A DNA stretch of 64,000 nt from an uncultured Pseudomonas sp. (GTDB lineage: Bacteria > Pseudomonadota > Gammaproteobacteria > Pseudomonadales > Pseudomonadaceae). Numbering within the stretch: the first letter of the stretch is position 1; each line of letters starts with the position of its first letter. The stretch spans positions 2,108,001 through 2,172,000 of the forward strand of contig NZ_OX044366.1 of NCBI RefSeq assembly GCF_943846705.1, read 5' to 3'. Below, piece after piece: positions 26,402 through 35,733 of the stretch. Under the pieces are notes generated by a model, which saw only the letters and a list, made by a program, of their open reading frames with translations, was not told where the DNA came from and searched no databases. A program made the position numbers and the translations under genes.

Positions 26402-26483
26402 GCTCGCGAAACAGATCGCGGATCTCGCGAGCTAGCGTTGTGCTTTTAACGCAGCAGAGCCGACGCGCTGCAGATCCTGGTCG
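26402..26483. repeat. Intergenic palindromic repeat, short diverged copy
   Basis: Shares with 25434-25560 the left end (GATCTCGCGAGCTAG against GATCTTGCGAGCCTAG) and the right end (AGCCGACGCGCTGCAGATC against AGCCGACGCGCAGCAGATC). It lies between the convergent nitroreductase and DUF58 genes and may also act as a terminator. Confidence 0.5.
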
Positions 26484-26488
26484 GTTCC

Positions 26489-27820
26489 TTACAGTACGCC
26501 GGCTTTTTTCCACGCCAGATAACTGCTTACCAGTTGCGGCCCTAACTCACTGGGGCGGGCATCCAGTACCGGTACTTTGTTGGCTGTCAGGCGCTCGTGC
26601 AGGCTGGCGCGGGCATTCAGGTAGTCCAGGGTGCCGCAGTAATCCAGCGCGCTGGATAGATCCTGCACCGGGGTATGGCGCAGGGTATCCAGCACTTCTT
26701 CACGCAGGCTGGCGACCAGCACGCGGTGTTGCTGGCTCAGGCGTTTGACCGCGCCGAGCAGGGCCTGGTCATCCTCATCGCGCAGGTTGGTCACCAGCAC
26801 CACCAGGGCGCGTCGGCGCTGACGGCTAAGCACATTCTCCACTGCGGCACTGAAGTCGGCTGGCTGCAGGGTGCTGCGCAGGTCGTACAGGGCATTGAGC
26901 AGCACATTGAGCTGCGCCTGGCCTTTGACCGGTGCAATAAAGCGTTGCTGGTCGCTGGCAAAGGTCGAGAGCCCGACGGCGTCGCCCTGACGCAGCGCCA
27001 CATAGCTGAGCAGCAGGCAGGCGTTGAGGGCGTGATCGAAGTGCGCCAGCTCGCCGTCCTGGCTGCGCATACGCCGGCCGCAATCGAGCAGGAAGATGAT
27101 TTGCTGGTCACGCTCATCCTGGTATTCGCGGGCAATCGGCGTGCGTTTGCGTGCGGTGGCCTTCCAGTCGATCTGCCGCAGGCTGTCGCCGTCGCGAAAT
27201 TCGCGCAGCTGGTGGAACTCCTGGCCGAGGCCGCGGCGTTGTTGCTGGCGCACGCCGAGCTGGTTGATCCAGTCATCCACGGCCATCAACTGTGCGCCAT
27301 ACAGGCGGGCGAAATCCGGGTAGACGCGGGTTTCCCCTGCGAGCGGCAAGTAACGCCGGTCGCGCCAAAGCCCCATCGGGCTGGGCAGGCTGACCTCGCA
27401 TTGCGGAAAGTGGAAGTGCCCACGCCGCAGCGGCCGCACGCGGTAGCTGACCTGCGTCTGTTCGCCTGGGTGCAGATCGACCTTGAGCGGCAGGTGTTCG
27501 AAGGCCATGTCAGCGGGCAGGTGATCGAATACCTCGATTTGCAGTGGGCGGCTGTAGGTGTGGTGCAGGGTCAAGCACACGTCACTCCAGCGGCCCAATG
27601 GCAGGTTGCCGGGGAGCTGGCGTTCGAGGCGCGGCACCGCCATCAAGCGCGCGCGTAGGGCGTCGATCAGTGTCAGGCCGAGCAGCACCAGCAGCAGGCC
27701 CCAATAAATGGGGGTAAAGCTGCGCGGCACGCCGATACCCAAGGCGCTGCAGATCCCCAGCAGCAGGCCAAGGACGAACAGGCCGGCCAGCAAGCCCAGC
27801 AGTGCGCGCGATGGTTTCAT
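26489..27820 (-). CDS. DUF58 domain protein
   Basis: 443 residues from the ATG at 27820 (MKPSRALLGLLAGLFVLG). Two membrane helices occupy roughly 7-58, and the rest is cytoplasmic or periplasmic soluble domain. The DUF58 signature REFRDGDSLRQIDWKATARK lies near 225-244, followed by a VWA-like start IIFLLDCGRRM in which the usual metal-binding DxSxS is altered. DUF58 proteins nearly always pair with MoxR ATPases; here the MoxR gene ends 25 bases upstream. The pair is thought to act in assembly or metal insertion of envelope proteins. Last gene of the six-gene operon. Confidence 0.9.
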   Translation of the reverse strand: MKPSRALLGLLAGLFVLGLLLGICSALGIGVPRSFTPIYWGLLLVLLGLTLIDALRARLMAVPRLERQLPGNLPLGRWSDVCLTLHHTYSRPLQIEVFDHLPADMAFEHLPLKVDLHPGEQTQVSYRVRPLRRGHFHFPQCEVSLPSPMGLWRDRRYLPLAGETRVYPDFARLYGAQLMAVDDWINQLGVRQQQRRGLGQEFHQLREFRDGDSLRQIDWKATARKRTPIAREYQDERDQQIIFLLDCGRRMRSQDGELAHFDHALNACLLLSYVALRQGDAVGLSTFASDQQRFIAPVKGQAQLNVLLNALYDLRSTLQPADFSAAVENVLSRQRRRALVVLVTNLRDEDDQALLGAVKRLSQQHRVLVASLREEVLDTLRHTPVQDLSSALDYCGTLDYLNARASLHERLTANKVPVLDARPSELGPQLVSSYLAWKKAGVL

Positions 27821-27845
27821 GCCGTAGCGCCTATCAATACGGGCT

Positions 27846-28940
27846 TCATAGGCGCGGTGCCGGAACCAGGCTGAGCAGTTGTTGCAGCACCTGATCGACC
27901 GACAGACCTTCAATGTCTAGCTCGGGGGAGAGGCGTACGCGGTGGCGCAGCACGGCCAGGGCGCAGCCTTTGATGTCATCCGGCAGGACGAAGTCGCCGC
28001 CGCGCAACAGCGCACGGGCACGACCGCAACGCACCAGGGCGATTGAGGCGCGTGGCCCGGCACCGATGGCCAGGCCCGGCCAGCTACGTGTGGCGCGGGC
28101 AATGCGCACGGCGTAATCGAGTACCTGTTCATCAATCGGCAGGTCGCTGGCGATTTTCTGCAGCGCCAATACATCGCGGGCTTGCAGCAGGGTGCGCAAT
28201 GGGGTGACCTCGAGCATGTCGGCTTTGCTCGAGCGTGCCACCTGACGCACCATGTTGAGCTCTTCGCTCTGCTCGGGGTAGTCCATGCGCAGCTTGAGCA
28301 TAAAGCGGTCAAGTTCGGCCTCCGGCAGCGGGTAGGTGCCTTCCTGCTCGATCGGGTTTTGTGTGGCCAGCACCATAAACGGCAACGGCACATTGAGGGC
28401 GCGACCTTCCAGGGTCACCTGACGCTCCTGCATCACTTCCAGCAGTGCCGCCTGGGTTTTGGCCGGGGCGCGGTTGATCTCGTCAGCCAGCAGCAGGTTG
28501 GTGAACACCGGGCCTTTGCGCAGCTTGAACTGCTCGCTCTGCAGGTCGTACACGGCGTGGCCGGTAACGTCGCTGGGCATCAGGTCCGGGGTGAATTGAA
28601 TGCGCGAGAACTCGCCGCCAAAGCAGCGCGCCAGCGCACGCACCAGCAAGGTTTTACCCAGGCCGGGAACGCCTTCAACCAGCACATGGCCACCCGCAAT
28701 CAGTGCGCTGAGCACGTCATCAATCACCGCTGTCTGGCCGATCAGGGCTTTCTGCAGCTCGCTACGCAGTGCCTGAGCCAGCTGGCTGGCACGCTGGCGC
28801 TGGCTATTCGGATTCGCGGCGGGCGCTGTCGGGGCCGCTGCTGTGGGTGCGGCAGCGGGTACTTCAGGAGTTCTGGGCTCGGGGGTTGCGGCAGCCACTG
28901 CGATTTCGCTGTCCGGCTGTTCGGGGGTGTGCTCGCTCAT
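27846..28940 (-). CDS. MoxR-family AAA+ ATPase
   Basis: 364 residues with a Pro/Ala/Thr-rich tail-like first 55 residues that is longer than usual. Walker A is EGVPGLGKTLLVRA near 95, Walker B LLLADEINRAPAKTQAALLEVM near 156, sensor 1 VLATQNPIEQEGTYPLPEAELDRFM near 192-217. MoxR proteins are hexameric chaperone-like ATPases that act on VWA/DUF58 partners. The ATG overlaps the stop of the DUF4350 gene by four bases, so expression is coupled. Confidence 0.95.
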   Translation of the reverse strand: MSEHTPEQPDSEIAVAAATPEPRTPEVPAAAPTAAAPTAPAANPNSQRQRASQLAQALRSELQKALIGQTAVIDDVLSALIAGGHVLVEGVPGLGKTLLVRALARCFGGEFSRIQFTPDLMPSDVTGHAVYDLQSEQFKLRKGPVFTNLLLADEINRAPAKTQAALLEVMQERQVTLEGRALNVPLPFMVLATQNPIEQEGTYPLPEAELDRFMLKLRMDYPEQSEELNMVRQVARSSKADMLEVTPLRTLLQARDVLALQKIASDLPIDEQVLDYAVRIARATRSWPGLAIGAGPRASIALVRCGRARALLRGGDFVLPDDIKGCALAVLRHRVRLSPELDIEGLSVDQVLQQLLSLVPAPRL

Positions 28941-30178
28941 AGGGCATTCCTGAGGGTTTGCAGGTTGGCGACCTGGCGGGTGAATTCGGCGGCGGCCAGG
29001 CGCTGCTTGGGCGGCGGTCGCATGGCTTGACTGATAACGCGGGACGGCTGGCGAGTCAGGCGGCTAAGCACCTGCCATTGTTCGGCTACTGCGAGGCGTT
29101 CAAAGCCCGGGTGGCGATGCCGGGCGCGGCGCTGGATATCCTGTTGCAGGCCTTGCAGCAGGCTCTGTTGACCGTTGTGGCGCAGGAGGAATTCGGCGCT
29201 GCCGCGCAGGTGTTCCTGCAGCTGTCGCCGATTACGGCTGGCGGGCAGCAATAATGGACCCTGACGCATACTCAGGTGCCACAGCCCAAAGGCCAGCAGC
29301 AGCGCCAGGGCAACTAGCGCCTGCGGGAAGTGTTCGAGCACTAGGCTGAGCAGGTCATCGCGGTCGGCGCGGTAGAGCAGGGTGACCTGGCTGTCTTGGC
29401 TCATGTACCAGAGCAGCCAGGCGTTGTCGTACTCGCCGATGCTCTGGTTCTGCCAGATCCAGCTGTCGCTGATCACGCTGATCAGGCCGTCGCCATGGTA
29501 GAGCTGCAGCAAGTGCGTGGCTGCATCGCTGTTGGCCCAGGCATGGGCGCGATTTTCGGCATCGTAGAGATGGAAGTCGGGGTCAAAGTTGATGTAGGCC
29601 GGCGCTTCTTCGTTTTCCAGATAGAGCTGGGTCAGCTCTGGATAGGCATGGTTCTCGTCATCCGCAGCTGCAGCTGCGCCGTCGGCCGCAGGGGCGGATT
29701 GTGGGTCGCCGTCGACGGGCAGCGGCTCATCAGGCGCTGGGTTGTTTTCTTCGTCGAGATCTTCAGCCTGATACTGCTGGATTCCCAGGCTGTCGAGCAG
29801 CAGATCGCCGCTTTTACCGTCTTGTTCATCCCATAGCCGTTCGGCCACGAACAGCAGATGCCCACCTTTGGCCGCCCAGGCCAGGAGGCGCGCGCTTTGT
29901 TTGGGCGTCATGCGCTGGCGATCACCGAGCAGCAGCAGGGTGTGTCCCGCGCTCGGCAGGTCGCTGATGATGCTTAGACCGTCGGCACGCTGCACTTGCA
30001 AGCCCTGTGTACGCAGGAACTGTTCGGCGGCCAGATAGGGGTTGGCTTGGGCTTCTGGAGCCGGGCCGTGCTTGAGGGTTTCCTGGTAAGGCGTGAGTTT
30101 GCTCAGCAGGTAAATGCCGAGCACGCCGAGCAGCAGGAGCAGGCTGGCGCCGAGTGCAAGTTGCAGGCGCCGAGTCAT
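28937..30178 (-). CDS. DUF4350 domain membrane protein
   Basis: 413 residues. One N-terminal helix (about 7-25), a soluble outer domain of about 230 residues with an acidic, low-complexity stretch near 140-180 (EDLDEENNPAPDEPLP), and a second helix near 287-305 (LVALALLLAFGLWHL). The AAEQFLRTQGLQV and LLLGDRQRMTPKQSARLLAW segments match the DUF4350 domain, seen in MoxR operons. It overlaps both neighbours by four bases. Likely part of a membrane complex with DUF4129 and MoxR/DUF58. Exact activity unknown. Confidence 0.85.
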   Translation of the reverse strand: MTRRLQLALGASLLLLLGVLGIYLLSKLTPYQETLKHGPAPEAQANPYLAAEQFLRTQGLQVQRADGLSIISDLPSAGHTLLLLGDRQRMTPKQSARLLAWAAKGGHLLFVAERLWDEQDGKSGDLLLDSLGIQQYQAEDLDEENNPAPDEPLPVDGDPQSAPAADGAAAAADDENHAYPELTQLYLENEEAPAYINFDPDFHLYDAENRAHAWANSDAATHLLQLYHGDGLISVISDSWIWQNQSIGEYDNAWLLWYMSQDSQVTLLYRADRDDLLSLVLEHFPQALVALALLLAFGLWHLSMRQGPLLLPASRNRRQLQEHLRGSAEFLLRHNGQQSLLQGLQQDIQRRARHRHPGFERLAVAEQWQVLSRLTRQPSRVISQAMRPPPKQRLAAAEFTRQVANLQTLRNAL

Positions 30179-31740
30179 GCCTGAGCCTCTTGTTCAAACA
30201 GCTGTCGCCACGCGCTGCACAGGCTCTGTTTCAGCGCTGGCGGCGGCAGCTGATGGCCGTAGGCGAGGTGCTGCCAGTGGCCGGTCAGCATCTGACTGAA
30301 GTGACTGAGGTCTTTATGCGCAAGCGCCTGCACCAGTTGCAGCACTTCGGCTTCGGTATGCGCGCTGTTCAGCGGCAAGCGCTGCTCATGCAGCAGACGG
30401 CTGAGCAGGGCGCGGTAGAGCAAACCCAGGGCCGCGCGCGGTTGTGTGTCCCACAGCCGTTCGACTTCGCCGGGAATGTCCGCTGGCAAGCTTTGCGGTG
30501 CCACTTCCAGGCCGAACAGCTGTTGCGGTGGCAGGTGCTGCTGGCGCTGCGGCAAGCGCATGCGCCCAGCAAAGGCACTCAGCCAGTCGCGGTAGCGCCA
30601 CAGCAGCCAGGTGATTAGGCCGAACAGCGTCGCCCACAGCAGCACTTCGAACAACAGCGCCACGCCGTCGATGCTTTTCCACAGTTCGGAGAGTTTTAAC
30701 AAGCTCTTCAATAGCTCACTCAGGGTTTTGCCGTCTGCTGCGCCGGGCTCCTTGGACTCCTCACCGAAACGCCAGCGGGTGACGGTTTCACGGTGTTCGA
30801 AGGGCGGTTGATCGAGCAGCTGGCTGATGCTTTGCTGCGCTTGCAGGCTGCTCAGCGGTTGCTTGAGCAGGCGTTCGGCCTGTGGCCCCATGGGGTCTTC
30901 AATCGGCACTGGGTCGCTGGTGGTGGCCATGGCGCTATTGGGTATTTGCATCAGCAGCAGGCCGCAGCCCAGCAGCAGGGCATAGGCCACGCCGGTCAGG
31001 CGTTGGCGCAGCCGGCGGAACACCAGCTCGATATCCCAGGCTTCGAGGGCGGTGCGCCGGTTCAGATAAAGGGTGAAGCCACAGGCGACGTAAATCGGCT
31101 CCCAGAGAATCAGCAGCAATACGTAAAGCAGGTTGGACAGGTGTTCCAGCCATAACCACTCGCCGGCGGCGTTGATCAAACTGTCCCAACTCCAGTTCAG
31201 CTCAATTTGCGCCGGTAGCAGCATATAGAACAGGCTGATGATGCCGAGCCACAGCGCTATCTCCAGGTGCATGCCGACAATCGTTAGCCAGCTGGCACCA
31301 CCGGCATCACGCTGGCCAAGGGCCGTCAGGCGTTGATTGCGCGCTTTGCCAGTAAGGCCTTCTAGCTGCATGACGGGCATGTCGAAGCTGCGTGTGGGGC
31401 TTAACCTGCGCCAGGTCAGGCTGGCCAGTAACTGCGGTTTGAGCAGGCCAGGCAGGGCTTTCAGCGCCTGCTTGAGTGTGGGGGGCGCAGCAAATAAAGC
31501 CTGCGACAGAATGTACAGCGGCAAGCGCTCATAAGCCGGCTTGAGCCACCAGAAAATCAGCAGGGCAATGCTTGGCGAGTCCCACAGCAGCAGGCACAGC
31601 AGGGCGAAGATTGGCAGGGTCACCAGCGCCCAGCTGAGCATCAACAGCCCGGTATGCTGCTTAGCCAACAGCACGCCAAGGTCGACGGCCTCCCAGGCAC
31701 TGCGTGGGCGAATGACCACGCTGGCATCAGTCAGGCGCAT
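30175..31740 (-). CDS. DUF4129-type membrane protein
   Basis: 521 residues from the ATG at 31740 (MRLTDASVVIRPRSAWEAVDLG). Several hydrophobic segments (about 27-60, 155-180, 200-225, 260-280 and 365-390) make it a polytopic inner-membrane protein. The soluble C-terminus (residues about 415-521) with RAALGLLYRALLSRLLHEQ fits DUF4129, which is common beside transglutaminase or MoxR genes. Its start lies 14 bases inside the SpoIIM-like gene and its stop overlaps the next ATG. Function unknown. Confidence 0.82.
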   Translation of the reverse strand: MRLTDASVVIRPRSAWEAVDLGVLLAKQHTGLLMLSWALVTLPIFALLCLLLWDSPSIALLIFWWLKPAYERLPLYILSQALFAAPPTLKQALKALPGLLKPQLLASLTWRRLSPTRSFDMPVMQLEGLTGKARNQRLTALGQRDAGGASWLTIVGMHLEIALWLGIISLFYMLLPAQIELNWSWDSLINAAGEWLWLEHLSNLLYVLLLILWEPIYVACGFTLYLNRRTALEAWDIELVFRRLRQRLTGVAYALLLGCGLLLMQIPNSAMATTSDPVPIEDPMGPQAERLLKQPLSSLQAQQSISQLLDQPPFEHRETVTRWRFGEESKEPGAADGKTLSELLKSLLKLSELWKSIDGVALLFEVLLWATLFGLITWLLWRYRDWLSAFAGRMRLPQRQQHLPPQQLFGLEVAPQSLPADIPGEVERLWDTQPRAALGLLYRALLSRLLHEQRLPLNSAHTEAEVLQLVQALAHKDLSHFSQMLTGHWQHLAYGHQLPPPALKQSLCSAWRQLFEQEAQA

Positions 31741-32707
31741 GCGTACCTCGACCGGCCAGCAGCAGGTAAGCCAGTACCAGCAGCCAGAGCACGCCGCCGA
31801 CTGCATATTTGACGGTGGGGCTGGCCAGGCTCATGGATGACCAGTACGCCTCGATAAAGGCGGCCAAGAGCAGAAATACAATCACCCCGCCCACCAGTCG
31901 CACACTGCTACCGGCAGCCACCCGCAAGGCCTCGCCGCGAGGTAAGCGCCCCGGCGCGAGTAGTGCCCAGCCCAGTTTTAGCCCGGCGGCGCCAGCCAGG
32001 GCAATGGCGGTGAGCTCGAATGCGCCGTGGCCGACGACGAAAGACCAGAAGGTTGCGCCGTAGCCAATCTGCGTTAGATGGCCGGCCACCGCGCCAATCA
32101 TCAGGCCGTTGAACAGCAGGAAGAACAGGCTGCCGAGGCCAAATAACAGGCCGCTGGCAAAGGTCTGAAAGGCGATGCCGATGTTGTTCATGATGTAGTA
32201 GCCGAACATCATCCAGTCATCGCCCGAATCACGTTCACTGAAGCGGCCAATGCGTCTGGCGTCGGGGTCGTACATTTTTTCCATGTCGGCGACTTGCTCG
32301 GGGCCCATCACGCCGTAGACCAAATCGGGGAAGTGGTACACCAGCACGCCCATCAGTAACAGGCTGCCAAAAAACACCAGGCACCCAGCGACGACAAAGC
32401 GCCATTCGGCTCTAACCAGGCGCGGAAAACCCGCCAGAATAAAGCCGAGTAACTGGCCGCCCAGCGGACTGCGATGGCGGTAGAACTGTTGATGGCCGCG
32501 CATGGCCAGTTGCTGCAGGCGCTCGATCAGTAGGCTGCTGTAACCGCGACTCTGCGCCAGCGCCAGGTGCTGGCACACGCGGCGATAGGCCGCGGCAAAG
32601 CCTTTGCACTGCTGGCTGTCGGCTTTGCCGCGCTCAAGCGCTTCAAGCTGCGTGCTGAACGCCTGCCAATCGGCCTGGTGCTGGTTTTCGAACAGGCTCT
32701 GCTTCAT
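31727..32707 (-). CDS. Stage II sporulation protein M-like membrane protein
   Basis: 326 residues. After a soluble helical N-terminal 100 residues, at least five membrane helices follow (FVVAGCLVFFGSLLLMGVLVYH, LFGLGSLFFLLFNGLMIGAVAGHL, AIALAGAAGLKLGWALL and two more), matching the SpoIIM family. In non-sporulating bacteria this family is regularly found in MoxR operons and not in sporulation. The ATG overlaps the RDD gene stop by four bases. Confidence 0.88.
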   Translation of the reverse strand: MKQSLFENQHQADWQAFSTQLEALERGKADSQQCKGFAAAYRRVCQHLALAQSRGYSSLLIERLQQLAMRGHQQFYRHRSPLGGQLLGFILAGFPRLVRAEWRFVVAGCLVFFGSLLLMGVLVYHFPDLVYGVMGPEQVADMEKMYDPDARRIGRFSERDSGDDWMMFGYYIMNNIGIAFQTFASGLLFGLGSLFFLLFNGLMIGAVAGHLTQIGYGATFWSFVVGHGAFELTAIALAGAAGLKLGWALLAPGRLPRGEALRVAAGSSVRLVGGVIVFLLLAAFIEAYWSSMSLASPTVKYAVGGVLWLLVLAYLLLAGRGTHAPD

Positions 32708-33426
32708 GTCGGGCCTAGCAAGCCACGGGCAATGCCGTGAATCTGTTGTTCCGCCCGCTCGGCCGGAACCTGCAACGGCTCGGCAAGAATGCTTGCCAGT
32801 TCATTACGGCGCGCGCTAGACAGGCTCTGCGCGCGCTCGGCAAAACTAAGCAGGGCGCGCTGTTCGTCCAGCGTCATACTGAACGGCGCGCGCAAGGCTT
32901 CGGCTGGCGGCAGTTCGGGGGCAATGGGCGGGGTATCGCGATAAACCACCAGGGTTCCGGCTGCGATATCGCCCAGGCGTTTAAAGGCCGGGTGATTGAG
33001 GCAGCTGAGAATGCCCAGGGTATAGCCGAACGGCAGGATGTCGACGAAGCGCAGCAGGTTGCGGGTGAGTGAGGCGGCCCAGCCAATCGGCGTGCCGTCG
33101 TCATGAGTGACCCGCAGGCCCATCAGTTGTTTGCCAGGTGAGCGGCCCTGGTTGAACACTTCAAACAGCACCATGTACCACCAGGTCACGAGAAACAGCA
33201 GGATCGTGCCCAGGCCCATACCGAACTGCCCCAGCAGCGCCAAGACAGCAAACAATGCGCCGAGCAGTGCGCCGCGGATCAGCAGGTCGATACTGAATGC
33301 CAGGGCACGCGGCACCAAACCCGCCGGGCGCAGGATCAGGTCGATGCCTTCCGGTGTTTCCACTTTATAGCGGGTATCCAGCAGCGCACGTGCGGCAACT
33401 GAAGCAGAGGGGGGCGTGAGCGGCAT
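32704..33426 (-). CDS. RDD-family membrane protein
   Basis: 240 residues, first gene of the six-gene operon. The RDD signature is split between PRALAFSIDLLIRGALL (Arg and Asp of the first helix) and NQGRSPGKQLMGLRVTHDDG. Three helices lie within residues 30-150, and a cytoplasmic tail has EQRALLSFAERAQSLSSARRNELASIL. RDD proteins are small inner-membrane proteins, some with transport activity; here the operon suggests a structural part of a membrane complex. 202 bases separate it from the divergent sbcB, which must hold both promoters. Confidence 0.9.
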   Translation of the reverse strand: MPLTPPSASVAARALLDTRYKVETPEGIDLILRPAGLVPRALAFSIDLLIRGALLGALFAVLALLGQFGMGLGTILLFLVTWWYMVLFEVFNQGRSPGKQLMGLRVTHDDGTPIGWAASLTRNLLRFVDILPFGYTLGILSCLNHPAFKRLGDIAAGTLVVYRDTPPIAPELPPAEALRAPFSMTLDEQRALLSFAERAQSLSSARRNELASILAEPLQVPAERAEQQIHGIARGLLGPT

Positions 33427-33628
33427 CGGCAGACTGCGTCGAGGAAAGCCCGATGCTAGCCAGCAGTACGCAGGGACGCAACCGGCGCTGTCACAAGACT
33501 CGAAGCAGCAGGTTATTTAATGGCAATTAATCGGTTGGCTGACAGTTTCAAGGTCGGATATGTGGGGCGGGGGCTGTGCTTGGCAGCAGGGTGCTAGACT
33601 GCCTGCGCCTCAGCATTAGGACGTTATT

Positions 33629-35059
33629 GTGACCGCTAGCCTCTTTTGGTACGACTACGAAACCACCGGAATCGACCCGCGCCGCGACCGCCCGTTGCAG
33701 GTGGCCGGGATTCGCACCGATGAACAGCTCAATGAAATCGCGGAGCCGCTGAACATTTATTGCCAGCCCAGCGACGACATCCTGCCGCACCCGGCGGCTT
33801 GCCTGGTTACCGGGATTACCCCAAGCACCTTGGCGCAGCATGGCCTGGATGAGGCCGAGTTTATGCACCGCATCCATGCCGAGTTGTCGCAGCAAGGCAC
33901 CTGCGGGGTGGGCTACAACAGCCTGCGCTTCGATGATGAAGTGACGCGTTATAGTCTGTACCGCAACTTCTATGACCCCTATGCCCGCGAGTGGCAGGGC
34001 GGTAATAGCCGTTGGGATCTGATCGACTTGGTGCGAACGGCCTACGCCTTGCGCCCGGAAGGCATCGTTTGGCCGGAAGAAGAGGGGCGGGTCACGCTCA
34101 AGCTGGAGCGCCTGACTGCCGCGAATGGCATTGCGCATGGCCAGGCTCACGATGCGCTGTCCGATGTACGCGCCACTATTGCGTTGGCGCGGCTACTGCG
34201 CAACAAGCAGCCGAAGTTGTATGACTATTTGTATCAACTGCGCACTAAGCAACGGGTGCAGGAACACATACGCTTATTACAGCCCTTGGTGCATATTTCC
34301 GGGCGTTATGCCGGTGCGCGGCATTACCTGGCAGTGGTGCTGCCCTTGGCCTGGCATCCGCGTAATCGTAATGCCCTGATTGTGTGTGACCTACAGGCGG
34401 ATATTGCGCCGCTGCTCAATGAGTCGGCTGAGGTATTGCGCTCGCGGCTTTACACGCGCCGTGATCAATTGGCCGAGGGCGAGTTGCCGGTGCCGCTCAA
34501 GTTGCTGCATATCAATCGTTGCCCGGTTGTTGCTCCGATGAATGTATTGCGTGCGCAGGATATTCAGCGCCTGCAACTCGATATTCCGGCGTATCAGGCG
34601 CAGGCCGAGCAGTTACAGGCTAGTTCCGCTCATTGGCAGGACAAGCTGGTGCAGGTATATGGCGAAGAACCATTCGCCCCCAATCAAGACCCGGAACAAC
34701 AGTTGTACGATGGCTTTATTGGTGACCGTGATCGCCGCTTGTGCGAACAAGTAAGGCGTGCGGAGCCGCAGCAGTTGGCCAAGGCTGTTTGGCCTTTTGA
34801 TGATGGGCGTTTGCCTGAGTTGCTATTTCGTTACCGGGCGCGCAACTTTGCCGCGAGCCTTAACGCTGAAGAACAGCAGCGCTGGCGAGCCTTTTGCCAG
34901 CAACGTTTGAGCAACCCCGAATACGGTGCGCCGAATACCCTTGAGCAGTTCGAGCAGGCGGTGGCGCAGGTGTTTGCCAGTGCAGATGCTGCACAGCAAG
35001 CGATACTGTTGGAGTGGCGTGCGTATGCCGAGCGGCTGCGCGAGCAATATGCCTTGTAA
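33629..35059 (+). CDS. sbcB: Exodeoxyribonuclease I
   Basis: 476 residues from a GTG with TAGGACG upstream. The DEDD exonuclease opens at WYDYETTGIDPRRDRPLQ; GYNSLRFDDEVTRY and the HDALSDVRATIALARLL segment provide the later acidic and His residues. The SH3-like and C-terminal helical regions that wrap single-stranded DNA follow, with typical ExoI length. It degrades single-stranded DNA 3' to 5' in recombination and repair. It ends facing mvaT across a shared terminator. Confidence 0.95.
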   Translation: MTASLFWYDYETTGIDPRRDRPLQVAGIRTDEQLNEIAEPLNIYCQPSDDILPHPAACLVTGITPSTLAQHGLDEAEFMHRIHAELSQQGTCGVGYNSLRFDDEVTRYSLYRNFYDPYAREWQGGNSRWDLIDLVRTAYALRPEGIVWPEEEGRVTLKLERLTAANGIAHGQAHDALSDVRATIALARLLRNKQPKLYDYLYQLRTKQRVQEHIRLLQPLVHISGRYAGARHYLAVVLPLAWHPRNRNALIVCDLQADIAPLLNESAEVLRSRLYTRRDQLAEGELPVPLKLLHINRCPVVAPMNVLRAQDIQRLQLDIPAYQAQAEQLQASSAHWQDKLVQVYGEEPFAPNQDPEQQLYDGFIGDRDRRLCEQVRRAEPQQLAKAVWPFDDGRLPELLFRYRARNFAASLNAEEQQRWRAFCQQRLSNPEYGAPNTLEQFEQAVAQVFASADAAQQAILLEWRAYAERLREQYAL

Positions 35060-35102
35060 TCAGTAAGGTCAAATGTGGCGCTAGTTAGAAACTAATGCCC
35101 AT

Positions 35103-35134
35103 AAAAAAACGCCAGCAATGCTGGCGTTTTTATT
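35103..35134. terminator. Bidirectional terminator between sbcB and mvaT
   Basis: Stem AAAACGCCAGC / GCTGGCGTTTT with three-base loop, flanked by A and T runs, so it serves both convergent genes. Confidence 0.92.
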
Positions 35135-35148
35135 TGCAGCCGTACGGG
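35134..35148 (+). repeat. Left arm of 15-bp inverted repeat flanking mvaT
   Basis: TTGCAGCCGTACGGG; its exact reverse complement is at 35734-35748. The inner CCGTACGG is itself a palindrome. Meaning unknown. Confidence 0.6.
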
Positions 35149-35160
35149 TCGCGTTGTGGC

Positions 35161-35535
35161 TTAGTCCAGCAGGGTTACCCAGCTTTCAACGACGTCGCCG
35201 CCCCACTTGGCTTTCCACTCTTTCAGGGTTTTGTGGTTGCCACCTTTGGTTTCAATCACGTCACCAGTGTTCGGGTTTTTGTATTGCTTAACTTTACGGG
35301 CGCGCTTGGTGCCAGTGGTTTTGCTTGTGCGGATAGCTTTGCTGCTTTTGGCGTCTGGGTCGAGCATGGCAATGATGTCACGCAGCGACTTTTGGTATTC
35401 GCCCATCAGTGCACGCAATTTGCCTTCGAATTCCAGCTCTTTTTTCAGCTTGTCGTCTTGCGACATGTTCTTCAGGCGGTCTTGCAGCTCTTTGATAGCT
35501 TCTTCGGTGGCGCGGTATTCATTGATCAGCGACAT
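35161..35535 (-). CDS. mvaT: H-NS-like nucleoid protein MvaT
   Basis: 124 residues, the same length as the well-known Pseudomonas MvaT. The N-terminal half (MSLINEYRATEEAIKELQDR to about 60) is a charged coiled coil for dimer and higher-order assembly. The C-terminal half carries the DNA-binding region around KNPNTGDVIETKGGNHKTLKEW, which enters AT-rich minor grooves. It silences horizontally acquired and AT-rich DNA and affects virulence and biofilm genes in P. aeruginosa. The 290 bases upstream are AT-rich, consistent with self-binding, though this is inference. Confidence 0.97.
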   Translation of the reverse strand: MSLINEYRATEEAIKELQDRLKNMSQDDKLKKELEFEGKLRALMGEYQKSLRDIIAMLDPDAKSSKAIRTSKTTGTKRARKVKQYKNPNTGDVIETKGGNHKTLKEWKAKWGGDVVESWVTLLD

Positions 35536-35733
35536 GTAGGCGTGCCTGTATTAAGAAATGACGATTAAGTACTGGTAATAGTAGTCAGGCACTTTTCACA
35601 AGTAAACCGCTTTGTCGGTATTTTTTATGAATTGTATTGTTAAGTAACTTATTGGCCGTTTGCTTTTTCTACATGAGTGCATGTTCAACGCCTAGTTCAC
35701 GCTCGGGTTTAGTTGCATCTGAAGCGCCACTCG

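Noticed and set aside
26675..27658. 327-codon open frame on the plus strand
   Set aside because: Opposite the DUF58 gene; no recognisable protein features.
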